The notes beneath the pieces were generated by a model. The model saw only the letters and a program-made list of their open reading frames with translations, did no database searches and was not told the DNA's origin. A stretch of DNA of 64,000 nucleotides from Sphaerolaimus hirsutus (Eukaryota > Nematoda > Chromadorea > Monhysterida > Sphaerolaimidae): the NCBI GenBank assembly GCA_964036195.1, contig OZ038454.1, forward strand, positions 26,584,315 through 26,648,314. Direction: 5' to 3'. The translations under genes were made by a program, and so were the position numbers. Shown here piece by piece: positions 33,713-46,576 of the stretch (the first letter of the stretch is position 1; every line of letters begins with the position of its first letter).

Positions 33713-34281
33713 AACTCGGCAGACATGAAAGGAATCAGTGATTCGGCCCTTACGTACCAATTTTAAATTTCGTTAAAATTGTTACGTTAATTTTGAATTT
33801 GAATGAATGCATTCCAATCGATTCATGGTAAATCTTATTCAATCCGACGTTTTATGCGAGAACAGGATAAACTGGTCACGCATATTGTCGTATGAAAGCA
33901 GATAACAAGGTATTTTATTGTAACAGCCCGGACAGTTTCCAACAAAAAAGTACGTATGTGTGCGTGCGAAAGAACAAGGGAAGAACGACCCTGTACACTG
34001 TACACCACTAGCGAAATCTGGATCGTTTGAAAATCTAAAAATTGCTCTGAATAACATAAAATGCTCACTATGTTCGTAAAAATAAGAAATTACCGTATAT
34101 TTATCAAGTGTAGATCTTTAATTCAAATTTCGTCGGTGACGTTTCACTAATCTAATTGAAAAATTTGTTGATGGTCATCCCTACGCATGAAATACGAGTG
34201 TCAAATACAATGAAATTGGGTTAGAATGGCACTCGTACAAAAATGCGTTAGACCATTGACTCGCATAATGTCTGCCGAGTT
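33713..34281. mobile_element. Family H-like element, nested
   Basis: Ends AACTCGGCAGACAT and ATGTCTGCCGAGTT, flanked by TA. Uninterrupted host copies read AATGCCTACTATTTACTACGA. Confidence 0.65.
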
Positions 34282-34399
34282 TACGTTTTACTACGATCCT
34301 TACGAAAATTTCTGACGAAATTATACCCCCCCCCCCCGCCCCTCAAATTTCGCTGGCGAAATAATAAACCCCCATGGGGGTATTTCGAGGTAATACGGT

Positions 34400-35747
34400 A
34401 TTACCCGCGCAACAAAAACAAACAATTCCACATGGATTCAGTCCATATGTACAGAGGATAATCTAATAATGAATCCATCACTGTAAATAATATTTATAAG
34501 GTCAAAAGGTTGCCAATATGTCGATTCACCCATCAATCAGATTACAACACACTTTGTTTGATCAAACGCAGCAGATCTTCTTTGGGTCGACCCTATATCA
34601 AATATCAAGATGTCAAATGACAAGTGTTTGCAGAGTTCACCTGTCAAGTGCAAAAAATGTCAATTTTACCTGTCACTTGACTTTTCTCGAATATTTTCCG
34701 AATCATAGAACTTTTTGAACTACCTAAAATATTAAATTTTCCAATTTTTCTGGTTAATTTTAGATCAATCCTTCAAATTGGAACTGTTACCGCAGACGCA
34801 TCTCCCATAATTCATAGATTTTTTTACTTGTGTAAATCAATTCCTTACATCATTTATGTCGCTGCATATTTTCAAAGCCAATAATTTCGACAATAAGAAA
34901 TCAAATACAAAATTATAACAATAGTGGGCGTGGCGTTGAATGACAGCCGCACCGAAGGTTTCATATAATAGTCACTAAATCCATTATGTCAATATTTACC
35001 CACTTCTCTCGGTGATCTAAAATTGATCAAATAATACAGTGCACTATTGCATTAATTGCACGACTTGTGCACTTTCTATTTAGCCTATGCAAATTAGCAC
35101 TTTCAAAGAATTCCCGCTGAAAATCTCGGACCGATGGAACATTTTTGATGGAAAAAGAAAATGCATTGAAAAAGATTTATAGGCGAGTTAATAGTTATAA
35201 TGTTCGAAATCTTTTTTATTTTTTTTTGGTCCGCTCTGCTATTAGAAACCACCGCTAAGTGCGATTATGCAACAGTCATTATTGTGGACAGGAAATAGAC
35301 AGATGTGCTGCCGTCGGCGCGCTGACGATGGCAAGCAAAAATTCGAAATATCAGAAACATTCGAAAATTACAAATTTTGATTTTACCAGAATAAAAAACA
35401 TCTAAAATCGATTTTTTTAATAAGTCAACAATTCAGACAGAAGTATTTTCGAATTTTTCGCTGACGTTGACCAATCAGCATGTGTACAATTACCTATACA
35501 ATATCCATGGCCATGGCGTGTATACTCCGCCCCCTCCCCCAGGACAGGACTGAATGCTATACATTTTTCAGAAGGTAACACTCCATCATGGCCTGATCTT
35601 AAATGAAAAAAAGTTACTCCTAAAAATGACTTCACTCATGTGTTGGTCATACTAGACTCCGCCTTTTTTCTTTTTTGGATATTTTTTGTTATTGTTGAAA
35701 GTGTGTGCATGAGTATATATTTGGTGCATTGTCTCGAAAGACATTTA
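34400..35747. other. Intergenic DNA, nothing firm
   Basis: Small TGTCACTTGAC-type words near 34600-34690 recall family B arms. No exon or complete element could be supported. Confidence 0.4.
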
Positions 35748-36370
35748 CCGTATTACCTCGAATTATCCCCCCTTGAATTAACCCTCCTCGAATTAACCCC
35801 TCCTCAAAATGGGCTGGGAAAAAATTACCCCCCTCGAAATGATGTACATCATGTATGCAATGAAAATAATCTATTTTGTTACCGCACATTGACATTGCAG
35901 CAACACAGACTAGTTTGTGTAGCTATCTACATTTTTATGTCCAAATATATCCTATTTGGACACATTTATTACCTGTTTTGGGTATGCAAATGCCCACTAT
36001 TTACTACGATCATTACGAAAATTTCTGGCGAAATAATAACCTACCCTCTAATAACCCCCCCCTCAAATTTTGCTGTCGAAATAATAAACCCTCATTTTAT
36101 TTTGGTATTTCGAGGTATTGTGCCTACACACACTAGTTTTCACCGTGACTTCGTGTGAAAACTGAGATTTTTTAAAGTGCAAATTAATCAACACGGTTGA
36201 AGTACTTAATCAAATTTAAATTTGAATTGAAATTAATGAAAGTTAAACTTTGAAAATTTCAAGACTAAAACACGTATAGCATACAAAAAGAGAGGCTGGA
36301 TGTGGCCATGTGGCCATTTCAGTTTTCACACAAGTCACGGTGAAAACTAGTGTGTGTAGGGCCAATACGG
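35748..36370. mobile_element. Family A element with nested family G element
   Basis: TA-CCGTATTACCTCGAATTATC at the left. The right arm is broken after TATTTCGAGGTA by a family G element (about 36118-36362) and resumes as ATACGG-TA. Confidence 0.65.
36118..36362. mobile_element. Family G inverted-repeat element, nested
   Basis: GCCTACACACACTAGTTTTC...GAAAACTAGTGTGTGTAGGGCC, with GTGACTTCGTGTGAAAAC and the inverse in the arms. Confidence 0.7.
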
Positions 36371-36825
36371 TATGTATTTATGTATTTACCAGTTACACAT
36401 TGTGCTGTCCGGAGAGTATAGCAGTACTGAGTTTTTGCCATTTTCTTGCTCAGATCGATTTCCGGACTATCATCAAGGAACAGTGCGTTAAATAAGTTTT
36501 CGTTCAAAACTATAATATTTTCTCAACTCTAGCAAACTGAAATGAGCGCAGAAAATATGGGACATTTTGTGGAAATGCCGGAAGGGCCAATTTAGGATGT
36601 ATTTTGAATCTTCAAAGACCCTTGCGATGCTGCCCTTTAAAAAAGCACTCTATGTAAAAATTGAAATCGACACAGACTATTTTAGTAGCTCTCATCAAGT
36701 TCATATGCAAGTCTAAATCATAAAATTTGATGTGTTTATTCATTAAGTACAGTATCACATAGTTAAGGAAACATTGTGGAAACATCGGAAACTGTGTGAC
36801 ACTACCTTCATAGGATTTCTAACTA

Positions 36826-37058
36826 CCGTATTTCCTCGAATTACCCCCCGGGGGTTTATTTTTTCAGAGTGACAATTTTGAGAGAAAAACGTGAGAAATG
36901 CAACAATAACCACCATTTATAAGTTTTTACAGCCTTATATAAGGATGTAGATGGTATAAACGATGTTCAAATGTAACACAGTAAGTGTTTTGAACGTCTG
37001 TTATGCATTTCCCCGACCACAAATTCATAGTGCCCATTTTGAGGGGGGGGGGGGGGGT
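36826..37058. mobile_element. Family A element, right end lost
   Basis: TA-CCGTATTTCCTCGAATTACC then the same core as 28987-29227, ending in a G-tract without a terminal AATACGG. Confidence 0.6.
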
Positions 37059-37386
37059 ACATCTTTATTCAGTATGTAAATAAATCGTATTTTTCATTTC
37101 ATCGCTCCTCTATTTCTGCTGTATAATTGTCAATCAATTTCGGAATCACGTCCTTATATTCTTGAATTTTTTTTATCATTTTTTTAAGCTGGCACAATTC
37201 CAATTTTACTACATCAGATGCGCTGACGCTGAACGCTCTTTGGCAAGACTCCTGTTGCATGCGATGACCAACGGAAAATAAGATTGATTTTACCTATGTC
37301 AGGTCATTTTAGGCGACGCATTTTTCATTGATTTTAGAAACTAACAGCTCTTGTTTGATAAATTTTCTGTGAAAATTTTGTTTGTA

Positions 37387-37628
37387 TACTCGGCGGACAT
37401 AATACTCTGCCCGCGCACTCATTTATGTCTCACGTTGGAAGCGTGCCAATGATGATAAAGCATGCGATTTTTGTATAACAGATGAAAAAATCATCGTTGT
37501 GAATAAGTTAACGTGTAGCGTTATAACAGACATGATTTTTTTCAACTTTCTGTGAAAATCGCATGCGTAAAAAATCGTTGGCACGCTTCCAGCGAGAACC
37601 ACGCGAGCAGGGTGTAAACTGGAGTATA
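37387..37628. mobile_element. Family H inverted-repeat element
   Basis: Begins TATACTCGGCGGACATAATA and ends in CTGGAGTATA. The inner arms carry TTGGAAGCGTGCCAA and its inverse. It matches 43788-44046. Confidence 0.65.
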
Positions 37629-40600
37629 GCTAACACGAACTTTGAATAGGTACCTAAAACATGAAAATGAGAAATTTTCCGGTGACTTTTTGTTTTACAT
37701 TTTTGTTCGTCAAGTTGTAAACGACTTATTACACCTTTGTTTGTGCAAGAGAAGCATTCGTACAGTAATCAGTGCAACATTTCTACCGGGGCATTTTACC
37801 ACATGTCACTTTCACCTTTGGGCATGTCAGATTCTACATTATGTCAGATTCCCACCGCGGTATGTCAGTTTCCACAATATGTTAGGGTAGACAATATGTC
37901 AGTATGACCACACTCGCATTACAGAACGGTAGCGGCATGCGGCAGTACAAATCAACATAAAACTTCGAAAAATATAAGGATATTTTGACACCAAAGCGAA
38001 TTTTTAGTTTGTTTTCGCCTGATCGAACAGGTATCAGGTGCATTATTTCGCTACTTAATACAGCAATATTATTTGTGCAGCGCCGACTGTGTCAACAGCG
38101 CTTTTGTATTTATAAAGTGACCGTGGCTAATTTAGAAACTTAATGCCCGCCGTTCAGATGTGTGCATAAGTTCCGCTAAATAAATACCGTAATAGGCATC
38201 CGGCGTGCGCGTTTTATTGGCAGCCGATAAATCATTGCGATTAGAGGGATCAATTTAGTGTAAAGTGTAAAAGTGACGTTTAACGTTTCACACAAACGTT
38301 CTGATCGCACGCGTCTGGGATTGGTTGTCATTCCGGCACCCTGCAAAATGCCATTTAAAGTGAAAAATGTCAGACAAAGTTGTCAAGTGTCATTTAAAAC
38401 GTAAAGTGGACGTTTAACGTTGTCTGTTGGATTTTATAGACATTTTATCTTGGATCGTATTCCACTTTCATGCTCAAACGCGATGCTACCACGGTCGTAC
38501 AAAATCGCGCAGGGTACGATTCCCGATTTCGGGCATCGAGTACGCCCGACAAAAAATTTCTCTGAGAAAATCAATTTCATGCGAGATATTGCAATCTCAG
38601 CCATTAGCTGAAAATAAAAAGTTCAAGGAAAAGTAAACGTTTAACTTATAACTTTACTTTAATTTGTTTCTTTCAACTTTTCACTCCTCACTTCAAAATT
38701 CAGTTTTTTACTTCTCCACCTGCGGAATTGACCCCTCTAAACATGAACCCCAAAATCCAAATCCAATCCCAAACTCTAAAACAACCCCCCAGCCAGCCCA
38801 GAACTGTAAATATATACCATCGCAACCCCACACAGTGGATCTCAATTTGCTCAGCGTATATTTGCAAACGCAGCGCTACCATAACACGGCGCTCGAGTGG
38901 TGGGAGGGCACTTTTGTGCGCTCAATCGTCAAATTGTTGACTTGACAGTCGGCCGTAGGGTTGGCCCTGCTTGGGAAATGTAGGGCTTGGAAAATGGCGC
39001 GGAATGGCGTAAACTTGAAACTGTTGTTGTGAAAGGGAGACCTCTAAATTTTTTTTTTGGTACATATTATATTTGCATAGGTATATTTATTTTTACAATT
39101 ATATCACATGTGCACCCAACTGACGTGATGAGGATATACTTTCAGGTCTATTTTGCCAGTGAAAAACCATCGTTTTTATGGTCAGAACAAAAAGTAGTCA
39201 ATTGTTTGTTAATGAACGTAATATCAACCCAAAATTGTCAATTGTCAACTTCCAGCCCAACATTGTCAAACAATATCACGCCCAGTTTGTCAGAAAGCAA
39301 ACCACGACCAGAAGGTCGACACTCCCTAAAAAAATCCAAAACGCCATAAACCTCGCGCCAAAATCCATGGCGCCGCACCGCCTCCCATTTAACGGACGAA
39401 TAAAATTAGCAGTCACCTAGCTAATAAAACGCCTGTAATGCGATTGCCTGTGAAATGGACTCGACTAAATGCCAATGGATTACCTTTCTGCGTGTTGACA
39501 CAGTGCGCAAAATCGCCGCACTTGAACGGGCTGGATGGAAGTTAGACGGGCCGCCCGACGGAACTTGACACACGCGCGCGTACACGGTGGCCCGACATGG
39601 AAGCAATTCAATTAGAGTGGAGTGTGCAAGTAAAACGTGTGTCCATTTATGATTACATGCACGCCACTCCCAGAGATTCTGTAAGATGTCATGCAAGGTG
39701 TCAAAGGTCAAGTAAATTGTCAAATTTTATTTTATTTTTTTACCACTCATTTGACATTTTCCACTGCTTTTAACACATTTGTATGAAATTTTACATTTTA
39801 CAAAACCTAGGAGGTTCTGCAATCTGTTCTGCAACCTGTGAAATGTCTATCAAAAGTCATGTGAAATGTAAAACGCCTAGTAAATTTTGATTTCATTTGT
39901 TTTATCAGGCATTTTACATGACACTTGACAAATTTTGTATGATATTTTACATGACATTCCACAGTTCTGGCCCCATGGTATTGTATCTAAATGTAAGGTG
40001 TGTCAACTAACTTTCACCAGTTCACTGTGAAGACACTTCACAGAATATCACTGTGAATCAAATGTCACACAAAGTACACAATTCTGCAAGTAGAGAAGTA
40101 AACCTTTACTTCACATTTCTTCTCTCACTTCACTTATCATTACACTTTTCATTTAATTCTCATTTCACTTCTCACTTCTCAAACACTTTTTGAGTTGCAG
40201 AACTGACCCCAGGTTCACCAAACACCAGAATAGGATACTTTAAATTGGGCCACCCTGCACTCGAAGTATCCGATTGGCTAGGGGCAATTTGCAACGGGCC
40301 GGAGATTTGAGGAGGGGCACTCGAGCTGCCAAAGTTCACTGGCTCAATATTTTGGCTGTCAACAAATATTCGATCCGGGTAATTGATTGCTGCCCGTCGC
40401 ACTTTGGGGGCTAGTAAAGTTATGGACGCTTTTAAATAATGTGCAATTGTTGGAATATTGTGATATTGGCTTACTGTAGTGCGAAAATGGGAGTTTTTCA
40501 ATTTAAAGTGTGATTATTTTTAAAATGTGTATTAATTTATTTTATGGTGTTATGTCTGAGGCGTACTATAAACGTGAATGTTGTGATATACACTCACACC

Positions 40601-40929
40601 GGAAAATTAAAATGGTGATACATAAACCCTCAAAAATTATAAATAGGTAAATACACATTTACGTCCACAAAAATTATAAGTCAAACACGTTGCACGAAGT
40701 GACTTTCATTAATTTCATCTGGCAAATACATATCATACCCAGTACCCATACAAATATATGTAGGTATATCTACAATAATTATTATGCAAAAAGGCATTCT
40801 ATTCCCATATTTGCCCAGCCCCGCTGGCTCCGCCCACTTCACTAATAGGCGCTAATCCCGAGATCAATCACTCGTCCCCAAAATCCAGCCGCCGCTAATT
40901 TATTTGCATTTTCATCCGCGGCGGTCGAA
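37629..40929. other. Intergenic region with family B fragments
   Basis: No gene found. Family-B-like pieces occur at about 38334-38410, 38625-38720 (ending CTGCGGAATTGACCCC), 39665-39970 and 40085-40212 (ending GAGTTGCAGAACTGACCCCAG). A 109-codon minus ORF at 40172-40501 overlaps the last piece and has no supporting features. Confidence 0.45.
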
Positions 40930-43088
40930 ATGTTCAGCATAGATTCGCTGCTATCAATACCGCCTACGTCCAATAATGTGGATGGGATAAACGTTTCGTC
41001 AAAAACGTCGCCGCTGCCGAAAATATCTGACAACGTTGCCGTTTCAACGTCGAAATTTGGCGGCGCGGCCGCATTGGAACTGAGCGGCGGCGCGTACAAC
41101 GGACACGGACTGCAGCGGAACCTTGGGTGCGGAAAAATTTTAATCCGAGTTTTTCTCGGGTACCCGATTCGTTTCACTGTAAATTTTATGAAAAAAATAG
41201 TTTCGAGGAAAATTAGAGCCAAGGCTCTGATTAGCCCATAAATCTTGAACAAATTTGAGTTTGCCAGTCAGAGGAGTCTGTAAACTACACTTGACGACGA
41301 TCAAAATAATCCATTGGGGTCAACTCAAATGTGTTCAAAACAGATTAGGGTTTCCCAAATTTCAGTATCGTACTAATGCACGTGGCCACAATAAGTTATT
41401 TAAGCACAACCCCATACCAATCCAACCCCCCCCCCCCCACAGAATCACTCAACCAGCCCACACTACACCATCCACATTCGACTGCGACAAACCCCCCGGT
41501 CTCTCCTGGCCGCCGGGCCCCTCAGTCTCGCTGGGCTGCCACGGCCATTTGCCGCCGTCGCTGGTGTCCAACACGCAGCTGCAGCACGAGTTCGGCATGG
41601 CGGCGCACATGCACGCCGCCGCCACGGCTGTTAGTGAGCAACAGTGGCTGTGGAACTATGGTGAGACTGGGCTGGGATTTGTGGTGGCAAACGCATGCGG
41701 GTAGACTTGGCGACGGCGGGTGTCTTGGAATGGCGGCGCCATGAATAATTGGCGCCAGCGCCACATTGAATAGGCACCAAGCGCGGGGGTGGCACGGTGT
41801 GATGAAATAGCTCGCCAAACGCCAACGGCGTGCTTCCATCGCTCATTAATACGGGCACAAATAAGTACTCGTCAAGTTAACAGTCTCACGAATTAACATT
41901 AATTAAGGTTGGGAACCGGAACCGCGGTTCCAAGCATATTTTCCGGATATTCATAGCATAGAACCGGAACCGAAAATGTAGAAATTTTCAATACTTAACC
42001 CCACACAAGATAAATTTTAAGCATCAAACATGGTCAGATCACACTCGCACATGTGGGTCAAGCAGAAATACAATTGAAAATTCTAGTAGTGGTAGGCTGA
42101 CACGCAATTGATGGCCTAATCACTTTCTCGTCACCAATCAGTCACTCAATAACTGGCAAAAACACAGCCATACAACCCCCCACCCCAAAAAAAACAAATA
42201 AACAAACAAACAACAACAACAACAACAACCCAACCCCCCCCCCCCCCCCCAGCGTCGAACGACCCGAGCCGGGCGTCGCTGCTGTACCCGTACCTGCAGC
42301 GGGCGGCCCTGCTCGCCGCCGCCAGCTCGCAGCACACGGCCGCCAGCGTCCAGTCGGGCGAGGGTGGCAGCGCCGCGGTCAACAAGAGGAAAGGGGGCCA
42401 GATTAGGTTTACTAATGCGCAGGTGGGTTGGTTTGGGGAGGGGGGGGGCATTTGAAAGGGAAGATTTTGGTGGATTTTTACGCCTTTTTTCTAATTTTTC
42501 CACTCCCAGACCCGAGAAAGTGTCCCTCAAAATTTCAAAAAAAAATTTATACTAGTACCTAATTTGACATTTTTCTGATATATGAATACATGATACATAC
42601 AGTATTTACTCGAAATACCGCACGGGGGTTTATTTTTCGTAGTGCAAACTTTAAGGGGGGGGGGGGGGTAAACGAGGGATGTTATTAATTCATATTGGCC
42701 ATTTTGAGGGGGGTATTTCGAGGAAATACGGTGTATGAAAGTCTGCAGGTAAATGAAATTCTGAGAGTGGCACCAGGTGGACAATCATTCTCCACGTATT
42801 TATCTATTGTATTTAATACCTACCTAGCTATTTTACCACTTTACACCAGAGCAAATTATAAACTCCCCACAGACGGACTCCCTAGAGCGGAAATTCGACC
42901 GGCAAAAGTACCTGCCGCCGGCCGAAAGAAAGCGGCTGGCGCGCGCGCTGCACTTATCCGAGCGGCAGGTAAAAACCTGGTTCCAAAATCGCCGCGCGAA
43001 GTGGCGCCGCGTCAGACGCGACGACAATGATGGACAGAGCGACGGGCAGCAGCAGCAGCATGTGCAGTATGACCGTGTTGGGCAGTGA
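40930..43088 (+). CDS. HHEX: HHEX homeobox transcription factor, 4 exons
   Basis: Exons: 40930-41126, 41443-41660, 42253-42422, 42873-43088, all GT-AG with phases 2, 1, 0; 266 residues, near the usual HHEX length. The start codon opens MFSIDSLLS, an eh1-like repression motif as found near the N-terminus of HHEX proteins. The middle is Ala/Ser/Pro-rich, ending in LLYPYLQRA and NKRKGGQIRF. The homeodomain spans about residues 184-243, with helix 3 WFQNRRAKWRR (Gln50, Asn51); KGGQ-RF and KYL-P-ERKRLA are characteristic of HHEX. A Gln/His-rich tail ends at TGA. A nuclear DNA-binding regulator of development, mainly a repressor in its family. The acceptors of exons 2 and 3 follow long pure C-tracts. 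Confidence 0.92.
42599..42731. mobile_element. Family A element, short
   Basis: Begins ACAGTATTTACTCGAAATACC and ends TTCGAGGAAATACGG in HHEX intron 3. The right flank has G instead of A after the T. Confidence 0.65.
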
Positions 43089-43107
43089 ATACTTTTGCTT
43101 GTCAATG

Positions 43108-43255
43108 GCCCCAGCCGACACACACTAGTTGACATCGACACCAAATGTCAACTGGTTCCGATTCCAATTCCAAACTTGCATTTAAACGTCGTTGGTTGGC
43201 TCGTCAGCAAGCTTTGAATTGGGATCGGAACCAGTTGATATTTGGTGTCGATGCG
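43108..43255. repeat. Family G-like hairpin after HHEX
   Basis: CACACACTAGTTGACATCG and, inverted, CGATGTCAACTAGT-like words; arms GACACCAAATGTCAACTGG and CCAGTTGATATTTGGTGTC. A compact inverted repeat 20 bp past the stop codon. Confidence 0.55.
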
Positions 43256-43787
43256 CCCGCCTACGCGCACACTTATGGCGCTGCACACGCTAGTCTACGG
43301 CCAGTAAACTAAAAATTCGGTCAACTCGAGAATCGAATTGTTGAATGTTGAATTTATTGAAAGTAGGTGTTTGTCAATTACTAATGGATAGTAAAAATCA
43401 CTAATTTGGCTGATTTATAAGTTTTTTAAGATATCAATTACTTATCATATTTTTAAGATATCATTAGAAACTAGGTAGTGTGTGCAGCGACAATTCATGC
43501 GGCGACAATTGATTGTCAACTGGGTTTCTTTATGCAAAGTGTGAATGTATATGTGAACTCATTCGAATGCATGTTTTATCAGAATTGTGAAATTTTTTCA
43601 TTTTCAATAGGTAATTTTGACAGGCTTTTAGTAGAAAATTCAATTGACAATTGGCATCATCAACGCCGCTTTTATTAGTGTGTAAATACAGGGCCATTTT
43701 AACCGTTGCCGTGTGCCGTTGCTTAACCGTTTTTATGATGTGCGAGATATTTTACTCTAGTCACCGGGCACCATTCATCATGTTTAT

Positions 43788-44046
43788 TATACTCGGCGGA
43801 TATGATACTCTGCCCTCGCACTCATTTATGTCTCACGTTGGAAGCGTGCCAACAATGATAAAGCATGCGATTTTTGTATAAACGATGAGAGAAATCATGT
43901 GTGAATAAGTATCGTTAGAGTAAATGAGTATCATTAGAGAGATGACTTTTTTCAACTTTTCAACCTTGAAAATCGCATGGGTAAAACATCGTTGGCACGC
44001 TTCCAGCGGGAACCACGCGTGCAGGGTGTAAAGTGCCTGGAGTATA
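43788..44046. mobile_element. Family H inverted-repeat element
   Basis: TATACTCGGCGGATATGATA to CCTGGAGTATA, with TTGGAAGCGTGCCAA and the inverse inside. Confidence 0.65.
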
Positions 44047-45122
44047 ATTTTTACAATATTGTAGGAGTTCCAAATTCGAGGAAATACGGTATTAGGAAGT
44101 TTTTTTTATAACTTACCGTTTGAGTGGATATGCGCGTAAATAGTTATTTTTTTATACCTTCTCAAATAAATAGGTGCGCGATCGGGACAACTACAGTAAC
44201 ATTCACCAGTTTGAATACATATTTAAATCTCCATTTTAGAATGTGCTGATAGGTGCTCAACCATGAAAACATATGAAAATGCACAACTACTGTATGTACG
44301 GGTATATATGGTATGTACGGTGTATTACTACGGGAAGTTTTTCGAAAAAAAGTGTAGATTCTCCAGTTTGAATAGAGCCCCCCGCTTGCTAGAAATTTGC
44401 TATCAGTCCCATTTATGAAACGACACATACGCAGCGTATCCATTCAAGCGTTTACGGTAAATTTTGTAAAAAAATCTCAGCTCTAGAATCTCAATAAGTT
44501 TCAGTAATAGTGTACACATCGTAAAAAATTGTTTATTTGCATTCAAGTTAGGTGGTAGGCTAGTAGTGCACTCCCAAAAAATTGGCTTTAAAATTACATA
44601 TTTTGATGAAATTTTATTTTGTATTTATATCTAATTATTCGGGTGATTCACAATTCACAAATGCTTCTTGGTGGATAAAAATAAATGTCTATCTGTTTTT
44701 ATCGAATTTTCGAACACCTAAGGTACAAAATCAAACATACAACTATGTATTTATTTACATTTAATTTGGGTAGTACCATATCATGTGATTTTTTCTTTCA
44801 TTGTTGATAACATGTCTTTTAAATCTAAATTGTGTTGATAAATTGTACGTATCTTATAAACACTATTTGATTAATCAATAAATGATTCAGCTTCAGCATA
44901 CCCGGTTTTTAGAGAATTTAATTCACCATTTGAGATGCAATAATAAAATAAAAGATGAAATGTTTCCCCCCGGTTTTCTGTGGCATCTAAATAGCCATCG
45001 GGGCAGGGGTCTCCAAGATTTTGACCCCCCGGGGGGTTGGATAGATAGCAAATCGCTCGTCCTGGGGGATAGATAGCTGAAAAAATGGGGGAGTAGTTGG
45101 TGGTGTTTCAGGGTGCGATATA
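44047..45122. other. Intergenic DNA, nothing firm
   Basis: 44116-44459 has weakly inverted ends (TACCGTTTGAGTGGA, TCCATTCAAGCGTTTACGGTA) that may be a decayed element. Otherwise nothing recognised. Confidence 0.4.
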
Positions 45123-45495
45123 CAGTATTTCTTCTAATAGAAGAGCGCCGTTCTATTTTTTCGTCAACTTTTTTACCTGCCGTTCTATTAGAGGTGCCGT
45201 TCTATTGGAGGCTGCCATACTATTTTTTCACCAATATTTTTCAGCCGTTTTTCATTTGAACAATAGTGTTTTTAATGAAAAATGAATAACATTTTACTAT
45301 AAGAGCATCAATTCAAACAAAACCAAATGTGAAAATAACCCTTAATCATAAATAGTTCTGAACACCTTGGATTTTATCACCGCCTATTTTTCTCATATTT
45401 GTGTGTTCTGGCACTCTTCCAACGTATTTCTACCTGCCGTTCTATTGGAGGTGCCGTTCTATTGAAGGTATGCCGTTCTATTAGAAGAAATACGG
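45123..45495. mobile_element. Family A element, TTCTATTAGAAG variant, uninterrupted
   Basis: TA-CAGTATTTCTTCTAATAGAAG to CTATTAGAAGAAATACGG-TA. It is the empty-site counterpart for the family C insertion at 20312. Confidence 0.75.
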
Positions 45496-46119
45496 TATAG
45501 TCTTTTCAAGGTTTAGAAGGAAGAAAAAGGAGAAAAATCGCTAAAGGTAGTTGTAAAATAGCCCAAAATAGGTACGTATACAAGTACGTGGTTCTAAAGA
45601 TACCCAGCTGAAAATAGGCAATAAGAAGTATGAACTAGTGATTTTGAACGTGAAAAACTATAAGTACTTGACACGTGACTGATTGACTGATGAATTGATT
45701 GGTTGATTGACGACGATGAAGTTGACAAGAAAATCGGCAGTTAAAATATTCCTGCAACATTCGTCGATAGTTTGTGTTTATATAGTAATTTTTCGGGCCT
45801 GGGGCTCCAACACATTTGCATTTTATTTTTTAAATTGCAACGCCTAAAATATCATATTGATCAGTAATCGCGGATTCAAATTTTTATCAGAATTTCGTGG
45901 CAGTTCACGCAATTGTCTGTTACACCGGTTTTTCTAATCGTCCGCCTTCAAACAGTGAGGCTGCGTTACTCCGCGGATGGCACAGTTTACATTGGTACTT
46001 ATGTCTTACAAGAAAAAGCGCCAGCGCGACACTTATGTACATAATTTCACGAAAAATACTAATGAGCAGTAACGTATTAGCGCCGCTATCTAACGAGACG
46101 CCATTTCTAAGAACAACAA

Positions 46120-46340
46120 CAGCATTGGCGCCAGCGCCATCGTAGTATATTTTATGGCGCCAACGACTCCGTTGAGGGGCGCCATGGCGCGATTGCTGGA
46201 ATGCCAGCGATATTTTCCTGCCATCATTTCACACAGGGCCGTATCCAGGGGGGGGGGGCGGGGGGGGGGGGGCTGCAGCCCCCCCCCCCTCGCCGGCCTC
46301 CGTAAACAAGCAGCCACCCCCCCGCTCAAAAATCCTGGAT
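46120..46340. repeat. GGCGCC words and long G/C tracts
   Basis: Several GGCGCC sites at 46120-46190, then mirror-image G and C runs (46246-46325) between GTATCCAGG and CCTGGATAC, which form an inverted repeat with GCCGGCCTCCG words. No gene in 45496-46360. Confidence 0.5.
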
Positions 46341-46359
46341 ACGTCCCTGATTTCACACA

Positions 46360-46556
46360 ATCCTGCGCCCTGTAAAGTGTCAAATGTCATGTAAAATGGC
46401 AATTGAAGGAAAAAATATATTACAGAACTTTTGACACTTTGCGTGACAATCGACAAATATGCATGACACGTTGCCGTACAATCGACAAATATGCATGACA
46501 TTTTACATGACACTTGACACTCTCCTCTACAATTCCCAGTGTGCGAGACTACCCCC
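46360..46556. mobile_element. Family B-like element
   Basis: Left AATCCTGCGCCCTGTAAAGTG, right GACACT...GTGCGAGACTACCCC, with CAAATGTCATGTAAAATG and the inverse inside. It lies 20 bp past the last identified exon of the minus-strand gene. Confidence 0.55.
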
Positions 46557-46576
46557 CCCCCACCCCCCCAGCACAC

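Larger units (their letters stand above)
33057..34398. mobile_element. Family A element with gap, internal duplication and nested element
   Basis: Left end TA-CCGT is cut by the N gap; right end GAGGTAATACGG-TA. Two tandem copies of the GGAATGATGTACATCA...ACGAAATAATAAC core follow the gap (about 33284-33510 and 33514-33710). A family H-like element (33713-34281) is nested. Confidence 0.65.

Noticed and set aside
40172..40501. 109-codon minus-strand ORF upstream of HHEX
   Set aside because: It overlaps a family B-like repeat, and no splice partner or known motif was found.
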